The notes beneath the pieces were generated by a model. It was given only the letters and a program-made list of their open reading frames with translations, did not search any database and had not been told where the DNA came from. A DNA stretch of 64,000 nt from Chromobacterium haemolyticum DSM 19808. Lineage in GTDB: Bacteria; Pseudomonadota; Gammaproteobacteria; Burkholderiales; Chromobacteriaceae. The first letter of the stretch is position 1; the number at the start of each line of letters is the position of its first letter. A program made the position numbers and the translations under genes. This document shows positions 55,122-64,000 of the stretch, in pieces. The DNA is taken from contig NZ_JONK01000015.1 in assembly GCF_000711885.1 (NCBI RefSeq), positions 52,898 to 116,897 of the forward strand, written 5' to 3'.

Positions 55122-55886
55122 GTGAGTAACGACCATAACGCTGGCGCAACATCCGGCTCGCAGCCATCGTTGGATCTCGCCAAATACACGCTGTCCACGT
55201 CGGTGGAGATCGCCCATCACCTGGCCGGCATCGCCAAGAACGGCCACATGGTGACGGTGTTTTCCAACAAGGGTAAAACCTTCATCCTGACCCGCTTCCT
55301 GGAAGTGGATCACAAGGCGGGCACGCTGGTGTTCGACTGGGGCGCGGACCCGGAGACCAATGAGCATTTACTGGCCAGCGAGCGCAATGTCTTTGTCTGC
55401 TCGCCGGAGGGCGTCAAGACCCAATTCGTCACCGGTCAGGTGCGGCGAGTCGAGTGGGAGGGCCAGCCGGCCTTCCAGGCGGATCTGCCCGAGCAGGTGA
55501 TCAAGCTGCAGCGCCGTGAGTTCTTCCGCATCCAGACCCCGGTGGCCAGCCCAGTGATGTGCCATGTGGCCGATTATCCGCACAAGCCCGTCGACCTGGC
55601 CTTGTTCGACGTCAGCCTGGGCGGCGTCAGCATGTGGCTGCCGCAGCCGGGAACGCCCGGCTTCGACATCGGCCAGCAATACCAGCGCTGCACGCTGGAT
55701 TTGAAACCGCTGGGCGCGCTGCATATCGGGTTGGAAGTCCGCCACCGGCTGGCCGCTAAATTGCGCAACGGCAACGAAGCCGTGCGCATAGGCTGCTCCT
55801 ATCTGGGGCTGACGCCGGCGATGGAGACGTTGATCCAGCGCTATGTCGGCCTGCTGGAGCGCGAACGCCGCGCTCTGGTGGGCTGA
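55122..55886 (+). CDS. YcgR-type PilZ c-di-GMP-binding flagellar brake protein
   Basis: A 254-residue protein from a GTG start. The N-terminal YcgR domain is at about 20-125. The PilZ domain is at about 128-245, with c-di-GMP-binding RRxxxR (Arg131, Arg132, Arg136 in [11 protein letters not shown]) and [10 protein letters not shown] (Asp163, Ser165, Gly168). By family it slows the flagellar motor when c-di-GMP is high. No flagellar genes are nearby, and its position before hisG may be incidental. Confidence 0.9.
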   Translation: MSNDHNAGATSGSQPSLDLAKYTLSTSVEIAHHLAGIAKNGHMVTVFSNKGKTFILTRFLEVDHKAGTLVFDWGADPETNEHLLASERNVFVCSPEGVKTQFVTGQVRRVEWEGQPAFQADLPEQVIKLQRREFFRIQTPVASPVMCHVADYPHKPVDLALFDVSLGGVSMWLPQPGTPGFDIGQQYQRCTLDLKPLGALHIGLEVRHRLAAKLRNGNEAVRIGCSYLGLTPAMETLIQRYVGLLERERRALVG

Positions 55887-55939
55887 GCCCGGGTCGCTCC
55901 GCCTTAACTTCGATTTCGTTATCCTTGCCGCAATACATC

Positions 55940-56581
55940 ATGAAGCTGACTATTGCCCTGTCCAAAGGGCGCATCTTTGAAGAAACTCTGCCTTTGCTGG
56001 CCGCAGCCGGCATTTTGCCGGCGGAGGACCCTGAAGCCTCGCGCAAACTGATTATCGGCACCAACCATCCGGGGGTGCGGCTGGTGATCGTGCGCGCGTC
56101 CGACGTGCCGACCTACGTCCAGTACGGCGCGGCCGATCTGGGCATCGCCGGCCGCGACGTGCTGATCGAGCACGGCGGCGCCGGCTTGTACCAGCCGCTG
56201 GATCTCAATATCGCCAAGTGCAATATGATGGTGGCGGTGCAAAACGGCTTCGATTACGAGGCCGCGGTGCGTCGCGGCGCGAGGCTGAAGATCGCCACCA
56301 AGTATCCGCAGATCGCGCGCGAGCACTTCGCCCGCAAAGGCGTGCACGTGGACATCATCAAGCTCTACGGCTCGATGGAGCTGGCGCCGCTGGTCGGCTT
56401 GGCCGACGCCATCGTCGACTTGGTCTCCACCGGCGGGACGTTGCGCGCCAACAATCTGATCGCGGTCGAGCACATCGTCGACATCAGTTCGCGGCTGGTG
56501 GTCAACCAGGCCGCGCTCAAACTCAAACACGACGTGATCCAGCCGGTGCTGGACGCATTCGCCGGCGCCGTGCCGGCCTGA
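55940..56581 (+). CDS. hisG: ATP phosphoribosyltransferase, short form
   Basis: The first step of histidine synthesis. The protein has 213 residues, lacking the C-terminal regulatory domain, so it should need a HisZ partner, which is not in this window. [18 protein letters not shown] and [14 protein letters not shown] are typical. The ATG at 55940 is chosen; a TTG at 55925 is possible. Confidence 0.95.
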   Translation: MKLTIALSKGRIFEETLPLLAAAGILPAEDPEASRKLIIGTNHPGVRLVIVRASDVPTYVQYGAADLGIAGRDVLIEHGGAGLYQPLDLNIAKCNMMVAVQNGFDYEAAVRRGARLKIATKYPQIAREHFARKGVHVDIIKLYGSMELAPLVGLADAIVDLVSTGGTLRANNLIAVEHIVDISSRLVVNQAALKLKHDVIQPVLDAFAGAVPA

Positions 56582-56591
56582 GGTCCGCTCC

Positions 56592-57884
56592 ATGCTGAAA
56601 CTGTCTTCTTCCCAAGCCGATTTCACCGACCGCCTGCAGGCGCTGCTGGCCTTTGAAACCGCGCAAGATCCGGCCGTCGACGCGGCCGTCGCCGCCATCT
56701 GCGACGATGTCAAAGCGCGGGGCGACGCCGCGGTGATCGAATACACCAACCGCTTCGATCGCATGCGCGCCGTCTCCATGGCCGATCTGACGCTGTCGCG
56801 AGAGCAACTGGAGGCCGCCTTCCAGCGGTTGAGCGATCCAGTGCGCCATGCGCTCAGCACCGCCGCGGAGCGGGTGCGCCGCTATCATGAGAAGCAGCTG
56901 GCGCATTCCTGGAGCTACCAGGACGAGGACGGCACCCTGTTGGGGCAGCAAGTGACGCCGCTGGACCGCGTCGGCATCTACGTGCCGGGCGGCAAGGCCG
57001 CCTATCCCAGCTCGGTGCTGATGAACGCGCTGCCGGCCAAAGTGGCCGGCGTGGGCGAAATCATCATGGTGGTGCCGACGCCGGACGGCGAGCGCAACGA
57101 TCTGGTGTTGGCGGCAGCCTATATCGCCGGCGTCGACAAGGTGTTCACCTGTGGCGGCGCGCAGGCGGTGGCCGCGCTGGCCTACGGCACCGAAACCGTG
57201 CCTCAGGTCGACAAGATCACCGGCCCGGGCAATGCTTACGTCGCCGCGGCCAAGCGCCGGGTATTCGGCGTGGTGGGCATCGACATGGTGGCCGGCCCGT
57301 CCGAGATTCTGGTGATCTGCGATGGCGACACTCCGCCGGACTGGGTGGCGATGGACTTGTTCAGTCAGGCCGAGCACGATGAAATCGCCCAGGCCATCCT
57401 GCTGTGCCCGTCGGCGGAATACATTGCCCAAGTCGAGGCCAGCGTCGCCAGGTTGCTGCCGCAGATGTCGCGCCGCGCAATCATCGAGGCCAGCCTGGGC
57501 AACCGCGGCGCGCTGATTCAGGTCAGCGACTTGGCGCAAGCCTGCGAGATCGCCAACTACATCGCGCCCGAGCATCTGGAACTGTCGGTGGCCAACCCGG
57601 ACAAATTGTTGCCGCGGATTCGCCACGCCGGCGCCATCTTCATGGGCCGCTTCACCTCGGAAAGCCTGGGCGATTATTGCGCCGGCCCCAATCACGTGCT
57701 GCCCACCAGCCGCACCGCGCGTTTCGCCAGCCCGCTGGGCGTGTACGATTTCCAGAAGCGCAGCAGCCTGATCCGAGTGTCCCAGGCCGGCGCGCGGGCG
57801 CTGGGCCAGGTTGCCAGCCTGCTGGCTCACGGCGAAGGGCTGAGCGCGCACGCGCGCGCCGCGGAACTGCGCTTGGACGCATAG
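56592..57884 (+). CDS. hisD: histidinol dehydrogenase
   Basis: It oxidises histidinol to histidine in two NAD steps. The protein has 430 residues. [50 protein letters not shown] and the metal-binding [13 protein letters not shown] are all present. It lies 10 bases after hisG. Confidence 0.97.
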   Translation: MLKLSSSQADFTDRLQALLAFETAQDPAVDAAVAAICDDVKARGDAAVIEYTNRFDRMRAVSMADLTLSREQLEAAFQRLSDPVRHALSTAAERVRRYHEKQLAHSWSYQDEDGTLLGQQVTPLDRVGIYVPGGKAAYPSSVLMNALPAKVAGVGEIIMVVPTPDGERNDLVLAAAYIAGVDKVFTCGGAQAVAALAYGTETVPQVDKITGPGNAYVAAAKRRVFGVVGIDMVAGPSEILVICDGDTPPDWVAMDLFSQAEHDEIAQAILLCPSAEYIAQVEASVARLLPQMSRRAIIEASLGNRGALIQVSDLAQACEIANYIAPEHLELSVANPDKLLPRIRHAGAIFMGRFTSESLGDYCAGPNHVLPTSRTARFASPLGVYDFQKRSSLIRVSQAGARALGQVASLLAHGEGLSAHARAAELRLDA

Positions 57885-57941
57885 CGTCAAGAGCAAAATG
57901 CCGCGTCATCGCTTAATCTGGATAAGTAACCGGAGAAGGCG

Positions 57942-58931
57942 ATGGCTGGGCTGCTACGCATCATGGCCGGACTCTGTCTGGCCTTTTTCTTGTCCGCGGC
58001 GGCTTGGGCGCAGCCGCGAGTGCTGGTGGTGGAGAGCTATCATAGCGACTACCCCTGGGATCGGGATTACCGCCGCGCGCTGCAGGAGCGTCTGGGCAAG
58101 CGCGCGCAATTGAGCTATTACGCGATGGACACCAAGCGCCTGCCGCCGGCCCAGCATCAGGCGCGCGCCGACGAGGCGCTGGCCATGGCGGCTAAAATAA
58201 AGCCGGATCTTGTCATCGTCGGCGACGATGCCGCGTTACAGAGAGTGGGCAGCAAGCTGGCTCAGCAAGGCGTGCCGGTGATTTATCTGGGCATCAACAA
58301 CAATCCGCGCAATTACTTCCCGGGCGCGGCGACGAACGTCAGCGGCGTGCTGGAGCGGCCCTTGATCCTGCGCAGCGTCTTCGAACTGGGTAAAACCGTC
58401 AAAGGCTTGCGCAACGCCCTGGTGTTGTTCGACGACGACCTGACCTCGCGGATCATCCGCGACGAGACCTTCGTCGGCCGAGACACCATGTTGTTGGCCA
58501 ATATCCATGTCGACCTGTTCTTGACCGGCTCCTACGCCGAGTGGCAGCGGCGAGTGCTGAGCGCAGCCGACCGTTACCAGGCGATCTGGGTGGGCCTCTA
58601 CTTCACCCTGCGCGATGCCGGGGGCAGGGTAGTGCCCGGCGATGAAGCGCTGCGTTGGACCGCCGCTCACGCCAAGCTGCCGCTATTTGCGTTTTGGGAC
58701 TTCGCCGTGGGCAAGGACAAAGCCGCGGGCGGCTTGGTGCTGTCCGGCTACGAGCAAGGCCGAGAGGCGGCCAAGTTGGCCGAACAGGTGCTGTTCCAAG
58801 GTCAGTCGGTGGCCAGTTTGTTCCCGGTGACGCCTTCGGAAGGCCGTTATGTTTTCAGCCGCGAAGGGATGGCGCGCGACCACGTCCAGCTGCCGGCGCG
58901 GCTGCGGGAACGGGCTGACTGGGTTGAGTAG
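57942..58931 (+). CDS. periplasmic binding-protein-like protein inside the his cluster
   Basis: A 329-residue protein with a signal peptide (about 1-23, ending AAWAQ) and a two-lobe periplasmic-binding fold of the ABC-type tryptophan/tyrosine-binding (DUF534-like) kind: VLVVESYHSDYPWDRDYR, KPDLVIVGDDAALQ and GVPVIYLGINNNPRNY. GGAGAAGG precedes the ATG. No permease or ATPase gene is beside it, so it may be a sensor or orphan binding protein. The ligand is unknown. It lies 57 bases after hisD and 99 before hisC. Confidence 0.78.
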   Translation: MAGLLRIMAGLCLAFFLSAAAWAQPRVLVVESYHSDYPWDRDYRRALQERLGKRAQLSYYAMDTKRLPPAQHQARADEALAMAAKIKPDLVIVGDDAALQRVGSKLAQQGVPVIYLGINNNPRNYFPGAATNVSGVLERPLILRSVFELGKTVKGLRNALVLFDDDLTSRIIRDETFVGRDTMLLANIHVDLFLTGSYAEWQRRVLSAADRYQAIWVGLYFTLRDAGGRVVPGDEALRWTAAHAKLPLFAFWDFAVGKDKAAGGLVLSGYEQGREAAKLAEQVLFQGQSVASLFPVTPSEGRYVFSREGMARDHVQLPARLRERADWVE

Positions 58932-59030
58932 CTGAAAGCGAATGAACACGCTACTATAGCTTTTCGCCGTTTCCGATAACACGGCTCCGTCCACGGGGCT
59001 CTTGTTGGCCGCGAGGCCGATTGCGATGTC

Positions 59031-60101
59031 ATGAAAAAGTCCGTCCGACAATTGGTGCGCGATGAGATCGCCGCCATCAGCGCCTACCCGGTAGCCTCCG
59101 CCGACGGCTACATCAAGCTGGACGCCATGGAGAATCCGTGGCCCTTGCCGGCCGAGCTTCGCCAAGAACTGGCGCGGGTCTTGGCCGACGTCGCGGTCAA
59201 CCGTTATCCGGATCCGTCCGGCGGCACCTTGAAAGCCCAACTGAAGCAGGCGTTTGCTATCCCCGAGCCGGCCGATGTGTTGCTGGGCAACGGCTCAGAC
59301 GAGCTGATCACTTTGGTGGCTCAGGCATTGGCCCGCCCCGGCGCCAAGTTGCTGGCGCTAGAGCCGTCGTTCGTGATGTACAAGATGAACGCGTTGTTCT
59401 CCGGCCTCGATTACGTCGGCGTGCCGCTGCGCTCCGATTTCAGCCTGGATCTGCCGGCGACGCTGGCGGCCATCGCCGAGCATCAGCCGGCGGTGGTGTT
59501 CGTGTCTTACCCCAATAATCCGACTGGTCCCCGCTTCGCCCGCGCCGAGGTGGAGGCGATCTGCGAGGCCGCGCCCGGCCTAGTGGTGGTGGACGAAGCC
59601 TACCAGGCTTTCGCCAGCGACAGCTTCATGAACCTGGCCGGCCTGCGCGACAATCTGATCGTGATGCGCACGCTGTCCAAGCTGGGCCTGGCCGGCATCC
59701 GGCTGGGCTACGCCGCCGGCCCCGCCGCCTGGATCCGCGAGCTGGACAAGGTGCGCCCTCCGTACAACATCAATGTGCTGACCCAGGCCGCCGCGCGCTT
59801 CTCGCTGCGCCATATCGAGGTGTTCAACCGTCAGGCCGCGGAGCTGTGCGAGGAACGCGGCCGGCTGGCGGCGGGGCTGGCGCGCTACGCCGCCGTGGAA
59901 GCCTTCCCTTCCGAAGCCAATTTCATCACCATCCGGGTGCCGGACGCGCCGGCCTTGTACCAGCATTTCAAGGCCAGCGGCATCCTGATCAAGCAACTGC
60001 ACGGCAGCCATCCGCTGCTGGAGCGATGCCTGCGGCTGACCGTGGGCACGCCGCAGGAAAACGACGCCATGCTGGCAGCCCTGGACGCTTACTTCGCCTA
60101 A
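59031..60101 (+). CDS. hisC: histidinol-phosphate aminotransferase
   Basis: A PLP enzyme of 356 residues in the fold-type I family. The PLP lysine is Lys217 in RTLSKLGLAGIRLGYA. YPNNPTGPRF and VVVDEAYQAF are conserved. hisB starts 3 bases after its stop. Confidence 0.95.
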   Translation: MKKSVRQLVRDEIAAISAYPVASADGYIKLDAMENPWPLPAELRQELARVLADVAVNRYPDPSGGTLKAQLKQAFAIPEPADVLLGNGSDELITLVAQALARPGAKLLALEPSFVMYKMNALFSGLDYVGVPLRSDFSLDLPATLAAIAEHQPAVVFVSYPNNPTGPRFARAEVEAICEAAPGLVVVDEAYQAFASDSFMNLAGLRDNLIVMRTLSKLGLAGIRLGYAAGPAAWIRELDKVRPPYNINVLTQAAARFSLRHIEVFNRQAAELCEERGRLAAGLARYAAVEAFPSEANFITIRVPDAPALYQHFKASGILIKQLHGSHPLLERCLRLTVGTPQENDAMLAALDAYFA

Positions 60102-60104
60102 GTC

Positions 60105-60698
60105 ATGAGAACCGCAACCGTTACCCGCAATACCCTGGAAACCCAGATCACCGTCAGCCTGAACCTGGACGGCGCCGGGGTCGGCCGCTTTGAAACCGGC
60201 GTGCCCTTTCTCGACCACATGATGGACCAGGTCGTCCGCCACGGCTTGATCGATCTGGACGTGGTTGCCCACGGCGATCTGCACATTGACGCCCACCACA
60301 CGGTGGAAGACATCGGCATCACTCTGGGCCAGGCTTTCGCCAAGGCGATAGGCGACAAGAAGGGCATCCGCCGCTACGGTCACGCCTATGTGCCCTTGGA
60401 CGAGGCGCTGAGCCGGGTGGTGATTGATCTGTCCGGTCGGCCGGGCCTGGTGTACAACGTCGAATACACCCGCGCCAGCATCGGCCAGTTCGACGTCGAC
60501 CTGTTTTCCGAATTCTTTCATGGCTTCGTCAATCACAGCATGGTCACGCTGCACATAGACAATCTGCGCGGCGTCAACAGTCATCACCAGGCCGAGACCA
60601 TCTTCAAGGCGTTTGGTCGCGCTCTGCGCATGGCCTGTGAGGTGGACGAGCGCATGGCGGGGCAGACGCCGTCCACCAAGGGCACGCTGAGCGTATGA
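60105..60698 (+). CDS. hisB: imidazoleglycerol-phosphate dehydratase
   Basis: A manganese enzyme of 197 residues, the single-domain form without the phosphatase of enteric HisB. The repeated metal motifs are [16 protein letters not shown] and [16 protein letters not shown], with PFLDHMMDQ. It overlaps the next gene by 4 bases (ATGA). Confidence 0.96.
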   Translation: MRTATVTRNTLETQITVSLNLDGAGVGRFETGVPFLDHMMDQVVRHGLIDLDVVAHGDLHIDAHHTVEDIGITLGQAFAKAIGDKKGIRRYGHAYVPLDEALSRVVIDLSGRPGLVYNVEYTRASIGQFDVDLFSEFFHGFVNHSMVTLHIDNLRGVNSHHQAETIFKAFGRALRMACEVDERMAGQTPSTKGTLSV

Positions 60699-61111
60699 GC
60701 CGGGTCGACTCCGGCATCGCCGGCCTCAACCACCTGTGTTTGTCGGTGCCCGACCTAGCGGCGGCGCTAACGTTCTATGACCAGGTGATGCCGGCGATGG
60801 GCTGGCGGGGGCGCAGTAGCGCGGATGCGCGCGCCTATGTCGCCGGCAACTACGAAATCTACCTGCAGCAGAGCAAAACCATGGATGCGGGCTTTGTCCG
60901 CCATGGCGTCGGCTTGCAGCATCTGGCCTTCAATGCGCCCAGCCGACAGGCGGTGGACGCGTTGCATGCGCTTTTGCTGCGAATCGGCGCGCGGGTTACC
61001 GATGCGCCGGCCGAGTACGAGCATTACAGCGACGGTTACTACGCCGTCTTTTTCCAGGATCCAGGCGGCATTGCGCTGGAGTTCTGCCACACCCCGAACA
61101 TGAGCTTGTAG
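60695..61111 (+). CDS. VOC (glyoxalase/dioxygenase fold) protein in the his operon
   Basis: A 138-residue vicinal-oxygen-chelate protein. [19 protein letters not shown] opens it with a metal-ligand His. [12 protein letters not shown] and [11 protein letters not shown] carry further ligand positions (His and Glu). It is translationally coupled to hisB and 4 bases ahead of hisH, so it is firmly inside the operon. It has no known step in histidine synthesis, and its substrate is unknown. Confidence 0.85.
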   Translation: MSRVDSGIAGLNHLCLSVPDLAAALTFYDQVMPAMGWRGRSSADARAYVAGNYEIYLQQSKTMDAGFVRHGVGLQHLAFNAPSRQAVDALHALLLRIGARVTDAPAEYEHYSDGYYAVFFQDPGGIALEFCHTPNMSL

Positions 61112-61115
61112 CAAG

Positions 61116-61757
61116 ATGAAAGTCGCAGTAGTGGATTACGGCATGGGCAACTTGCATTCGGTGCTCAAGTCGGCGCAGGCGGTCAATGACATCGGCGCGG
61201 ACATCTTTCTTACCCGCGAGCCGGAGGCCGTGCTCAGGGCGGACAAGGTGATCTTTCCCGGGCAGGGCGCGATGCCGGATTGCATGCGGGAACTGAATCA
61301 ACACGGTTTGGCCGATGCGATAAGGGAAAGCACCAAGAGCAAGCCGTTTTTTGGCATCTGCGTCGGCGCCCAGCTATTGTTCGAGGAAAGCGAGGAGGGG
61401 CCGACCCAAGGCCTGGGCCTGTTTCCCGGCAAGGTGGCGCGCTTTGCCCCCGGGCTGCGCGACGCCGAGGGCGAGCGTTTGAAAGTGCCGCACATGGGGT
61501 GGAACCAGGTGTTCCAGAAAACAGTCCACCCCTTGTTCGCCGGCATCGCCGACGGCGAGCGTTTCTATTTTGTGCATAGTTACCACTTTGCGCCGGCCGA
61601 TGCGGGCCTGACGCTGGCGGAAAGTGAATATCCCGAGCGGTTTTCCTGTATTGTCGGTCGTGGGAACATCTTCGCAAGCCAGTTCCACACCGAAAAGAGC
61701 CACCGGGCCGGTCTTCAGATGATGAAGAACTTCCTGGCCTGGGATGGCAGTGTTTAA
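61116..61757 (+). CDS. hisH: imidazole glycerol phosphate synthase, glutaminase subunit
   Basis: It supplies ammonia to HisF. The protein has 213 residues, a class I glutamine amidotransferase with nucleophile Cys82 in GICVGAQLLFE and His-x-Glu in QFHTEKSH. DYGMGNLHSVLKS is the family start. Confidence 0.96.
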   Translation: MKVAVVDYGMGNLHSVLKSAQAVNDIGADIFLTREPEAVLRADKVIFPGQGAMPDCMRELNQHGLADAIRESTKSKPFFGICVGAQLLFEESEEGPTQGLGLFPGKVARFAPGLRDAEGERLKVPHMGWNQVFQKTVHPLFAGIADGERFYFVHSYHFAPADAGLTLAESEYPERFSCIVGRGNIFASQFHTEKSHRAGLQMMKNFLAWDGSV

Positions 61758-61777
61758 CTCACGTTTGATTTAGCACC

Positions 61778-62518
61778 ATGCTGCTCATACCCGCGATAGA
61801 CCTGAAAGACGGTCAATGCGTACGCCTGAAACAGGGCGTGATGGACGATGCCACCGTTTTCTCCGACGACCCCGTGCAAGTCGCCGCCCATTGGCGCGAT
61901 CAGGGCGCTCGCCGCTTGCATCTGGTCGACCTCAACGGCGCCTTCGCCGGCAAGCCCAAGAATCTGGCGGTGATCCGCGACATCCTGGGCGAGGTCGGCG
62001 ATGAATTGCCGGTGCAGTTGGGCGGAGGCATCCGCGACCTGGACACCATAGAGAAGTATCTGGACATGGGCTTGTCCTACGTGATCATAGGGACAGCCGC
62101 GGTCAAGACCCCCGGCTTCCTGCATGATGCCTGCGACGCCTTCCCGGGCCAGGTCATCGTCGGCCTGGACGCCAAGGACGGCATGGTGGCGGTAGACGGC
62201 TGGGCCAAGATCACCAACCACAAGGTGGTCGATCTGGCCAAGCGCTTCCAGGATTACGGCGTCAATTCGGTGATCTACACCGACATCGGCCGCGACGGCA
62301 TGATGAACGGCGTCAACATCGACGCCACCGTCAAGCTGGCGCAGGCGTTGACCATCCCGGTAATCGCTTCCGGCGGTCTGAGCAATCTCGACGACATCCG
62401 CGCGCTGTGCGCGGTGGAGGACGAGGGCATCGAAGGCGCGATCACCGGTCGCGCCATCTACGAAGGCGGCATTGATTTCGCCGCCGCGCAGACGCTGGCC
62501 GACGAATTGTCGGACTGA
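61778..62518 (+). CDS. hisA: ProFAR isomerase
   Basis: A TIM-barrel isomerase of 246 residues. The catalytic Asp is in [16 protein letters not shown] near the start. The second half-barrel has [14 protein letters not shown]. Its TGA stop forms the left duplication of a mobile element inserted between hisA and hisF. Confidence 0.96.
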   Translation: MLLIPAIDLKDGQCVRLKQGVMDDATVFSDDPVQVAAHWRDQGARRLHLVDLNGAFAGKPKNLAVIRDILGEVGDELPVQLGGGIRDLDTIEKYLDMGLSYVIIGTAAVKTPGFLHDACDAFPGQVIVGLDAKDGMVAVDGWAKITNHKVVDLAKRFQDYGVNSVIYTDIGRDGMMNGVNIDATVKLAQALTIPVIASGGLSNLDDIRALCAVEDEGIEGAITGRAIYEGGIDFAAAQTLADELSD

Positions 62519-62605
62519 GAGGCTGCTCAAAGTCGCGCGAGCAAGAGCGAGACCAGGCGTTTTCAACGCCGTGCCGCTGAAGCGCAGCAGACTATGAGCA
62601 GGTTC
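62519..62605 (-). mobile_element. internally deleted inverted-terminal element (87 bp) between hisA and hisF
   Basis: It begins GAGGCTGCTCAAAGTCGC and ends GCGCAGCAGACTATGAGCAGGTTC in two blocks, the last 24 bases matching the end of the copy at 63555. It is flanked by TGA at 62516-62518 (the hisA stop) and 62606-62608. GAGCCTGTATCTCG directly after may be another left-end remnant. Confidence 0.8.
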
Positions 62606-62686
62606 TGAGAGCCTGTATCTCGACTCATCAAGCCTTGCCGGCCCGTACTCACTGTCCGGGCCGTTTGGCTGTTTGCCGGACCCCAT

Positions 62687-63451
62687 ATGCTTGCCAAACG
62701 CATCATCCCCTGTCTGGACGTGACCGCCGGCCGCGTCGTCAAAGGCGTCAACTTCCTGGGCCTGCGCGACGCCGGCGACCCGGTGGAAATCGCCCGTCGC
62801 TACAACGAACAGGGCGCGGACGAGTTGACCTTTCTGGACATCACCGCCAGCTCGGACCAGCGCGACATCATCCTGCACGTGATTGAATCGGTGGCGGAGC
62901 AGGTGTTCATTCCCTTGACCGTGGGCGGCGGGGTGCGGGAGGTGGCGGACATCCGCCGCCTGCTGAGCGCCGGCGCGGACAAGGTCAGCATCAATACCGC
63001 GGCGGTGACCCGCCCGCAGTTGGTCAGCGAGGCGGCCGACCGCTTCGGCAGTCAGTGCGTGGTGGTGGCGGTGGATGCCAAGGCTGTGACGCCGGAGAAC
63101 GACCGCTGGGAGGTGTTCACCCATGGCGGCCGCACGCGCACCGGCATCGACGCGGTGGCGTGGGCGCGCCAGATGCAGCAACTAGGGGCGGGAGAAATCC
63201 TGCTGACCAGCATGGACCGCGACGGCACCAAGATCGGCTTTAATCTGGAGCTGACGCGCGCGGTGTCGGAGGCGGTGGATATCCCGGTGATCGCCTCCGG
63301 CGGCGTGGGCACGCTGCAACACTTGGTGGACGGGGTCAAGCTGGGCAAGGCCGACGCGGTGCTGGCCGCCAGTATTTTCCATTTTGGCGAGCACACGGTG
63401 GCGGAGGCCAAGCAGGCGATGCGGGACGCCGGCATTGAGGTGCGGCTGTGA
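62687..63451 (+). CDS. hisF: imidazole glycerol phosphate synthase, cyclase subunit
   Basis: A TIM-barrel cyclase of 254 residues forming IGP and AICAR with HisH. The catalytic Asp near position 11 is in [16 protein letters not shown], and the second half has [11 protein letters not shown]. It is separated from hisA by 168 bases containing mobile-element sequence, unlike the tight spacing elsewhere in the cluster. Confidence 0.97.
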   Translation: MLAKRIIPCLDVTAGRVVKGVNFLGLRDAGDPVEIARRYNEQGADELTFLDITASSDQRDIILHVIESVAEQVFIPLTVGGGVREVADIRRLLSAGADKVSINTAAVTRPQLVSEAADRFGSQCVVVAVDAKAVTPENDRWEVFTHGGRTRTGIDAVAWARQMQQLGAGEILLTSMDRDGTKIGFNLELTRAVSEAVDIPVIASGGVGTLQHLVDGVKLGKADAVLAASIFHFGEHTVAEAKQAMRDAGIEVRL

Positions 63452-63554
63452 TAGCCGGTTCCATGCCCGTTGCGCTTGCCGCCGAGCACGGCCTCTAAAC
63501 GCTCCCGCCTTGTTTGCGTCAACGTCCTGTCTCGCGCTTGCGCGTAGGGCTTTA
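63452..63554. other. hisF downstream spacer
   Basis: About 100 bases with no gene and no clear terminator. Pieces such as CCTGTCTCGCGCTTGCGCG look like degenerate interior of the inverted-terminal element. Confidence 0.35.
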
Positions 63555-63696
63555 GAGCCTGTTCAAAGTTTCGCGAGCTAGGGCGAGACAAGGCGAAAAG
63601 CAGCGAAAAAGCGGAATGGTCGAGGGGATATGAGCATGTTGAGCTTGTACTCACCGCGCAACGCTTCACGAAGCGCAGCAGACTATGAACAGGTTC
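63555..63696 (-). mobile_element. full-length inverted-terminal element (142 bp)
   Basis: It begins GAGCCTGTTCAAAGTTTCGC and ends CAGACTATGAACAGGTTC, in the opposite orientation to the copies at 12239, 25618 and 26910. It is flanked by TTA on both sides (63552-63554 and 63697-63699). The IS5-family element starts at the next base and shares the right TTA. Confidence 0.88.
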
Positions 63697-63699
63697 TTA

Positions 63700-64000
63700 G
63701 AACCTGTTTACGATCTTTTTGTGAGCGATAATGGGCTGGTGAAGAGAAAATCCTACCCAAGCGACATTAGTCGAGAAAAGTTTGCCCAGATAGAGCCGCT
63801 ACTACGTGGCGTACGGCGTAACACCAAACCGGTACAGCTGGATCTGTATGAAGTGTTCTGCGCAGTGCTCTATGTTCTACGCACAGGTTGTCAGTGGCGC
63901 TATCTACCGCCTGACTTTCCCAAGTGGCAGAACGTCTATGCGTATTGGCGCAAATGGACCGAACCTGACTTGCACGGCGTAAGCGTGTTGGAGCTGGCAT
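63700..64000 (+). mobile_element. left part of an IS5-family insertion sequence, cut by the window end
   Basis: The terminal sequence GAACCTGTTTACGATCT is identical over 17 bases to the element at 12239, and a transposase reading frame follows 21 bases inside. TTA lies before it (63697-63699). The right end and full length are outside the window. Confidence 0.85.
63721..64000 (+). CDS. IS5-family transposase, N-terminal part (partial)
   Basis: 93 complete codons are visible from the GTG at 63721. The protein begins VSDNGLVKRKSYPSD. The IS5 N-terminal domain pattern follows: SREKFAQIEPLL, then LDLYEVFCAVLYVLRTGCQW and RYLPPDFPKWQNVYAYWRKW. This resembles the IS1031/IS427 branch. The catalytic DDE core lies beyond the window. 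A second GTG at 63739 is an alternative start. Codon use is less GC-rich than the host genes, as expected for a mobile gene. Confidence 0.88.
   Translation, partial: MSDNGLVKRKSYPSDISREKFAQIEPLLRGVRRNTKPVQLDLYEVFCAVLYVLRTGCQWRYLPPDFPKWQNVYAYWRKWTEPDLHGVSVLELA

Overview
The window is GC-rich chromosomal DNA, apparently from a betaproteobacterium of the Neisseriales, most like Chromobacterium or a close relative. This is judged from gene content and protein character: a dusB-fis-purH run, a short-form HisG, a coxB-coxA-cox11-coxC-surf1-ctaA-ctaB-sco cluster, and a GbpA-like chitin-active monooxygenase beside an N-acetylglucosamine PTS. It cannot be confirmed without a database search. Most of the window is well-packed core metabolism. 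No tRNA, rRNA, CRISPR array or prophage was recognised.

Layout. 1-5.1 kb: dusB, fis, purH, pagP, purD. 5.2-8.6 kb (minus): the dTDP-rhamnose operon rfbBDAC. 8.9-11.4 kb: a small unknown gene, tsaC, a tolQ-like gene without tolR, and an EamA transporter. 11.5-13.6 kb (minus): cytochrome b561 and a GbpA-like LPMO. 14.0-21.3 kb: the GlcNAc operon nagR-nagA-nagB2-nagF-nagE. 21.5-26.9 kb: gapA, an Lrp-type regulator (minus), phoBR with a Pho box, and tal. 27.1-33.5 kb: a hemerythrin, a GNAT-AmpD fusion, kup, proS and a lytic transglycosylase. 33.6-37.6 kb: a MarR regulator, a CxxC carboxymuconolactone-decarboxylase-like protein divergent from a LysR regulator, and a sigma factor-DUF3619-DUF3106-RDD operon. 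37.7-41.1 kb: ilvB-ilvH-ilvC. 41.2-46.4 kb: a stand-alone ferritin-like protein, psd, an HTH-LeuA fusion and bioD. 46.5-55.1 kb: the aa3-type cytochrome oxidase cluster. 55.1-63.5 kb: a YcgR-type PilZ protein, then hisG-hisD-(binding protein)-hisC-hisB-(VOC protein)-hisH-hisA-hisF. 63.7 kb to the end: the start of an IS5-family transposase.

How the genes work together. The nag cluster with the secreted LPMO forms a chitin attack, GlcNAc uptake and GlcN6P catabolism module, probably controlled by NagR through three phased TGGTATT sites. The ilv and leu genes, although separated, feed branched-chain amino acid synthesis. The cox cluster contains the structural subunits and the copper and heme A maturation factors of one terminal oxidase.

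Most notable non-coding structure. (1) A family of about 140-151 bp inverted-terminal elements, plus short deletion forms, shares its termini with the IS5-family element at the right edge. Copies repeatedly abut stop codons, with a TGA or TTA trinucleotide duplication. (2) A second, unrelated 123 bp element, with its own terminator hairpin, has inserted into the loop of the psd terminator, leaving an 11 bp target duplication. (3) There is a nested three-helix RNA structure after leuA, and an orphan strong terminator preceded by repeated TGTCC motifs upstream of phoB. Notable protein architectures are HTH-LeuA with an internal start, GNAT-AmpD, and a NagE with a second EIIB domain lacking its cysteine.
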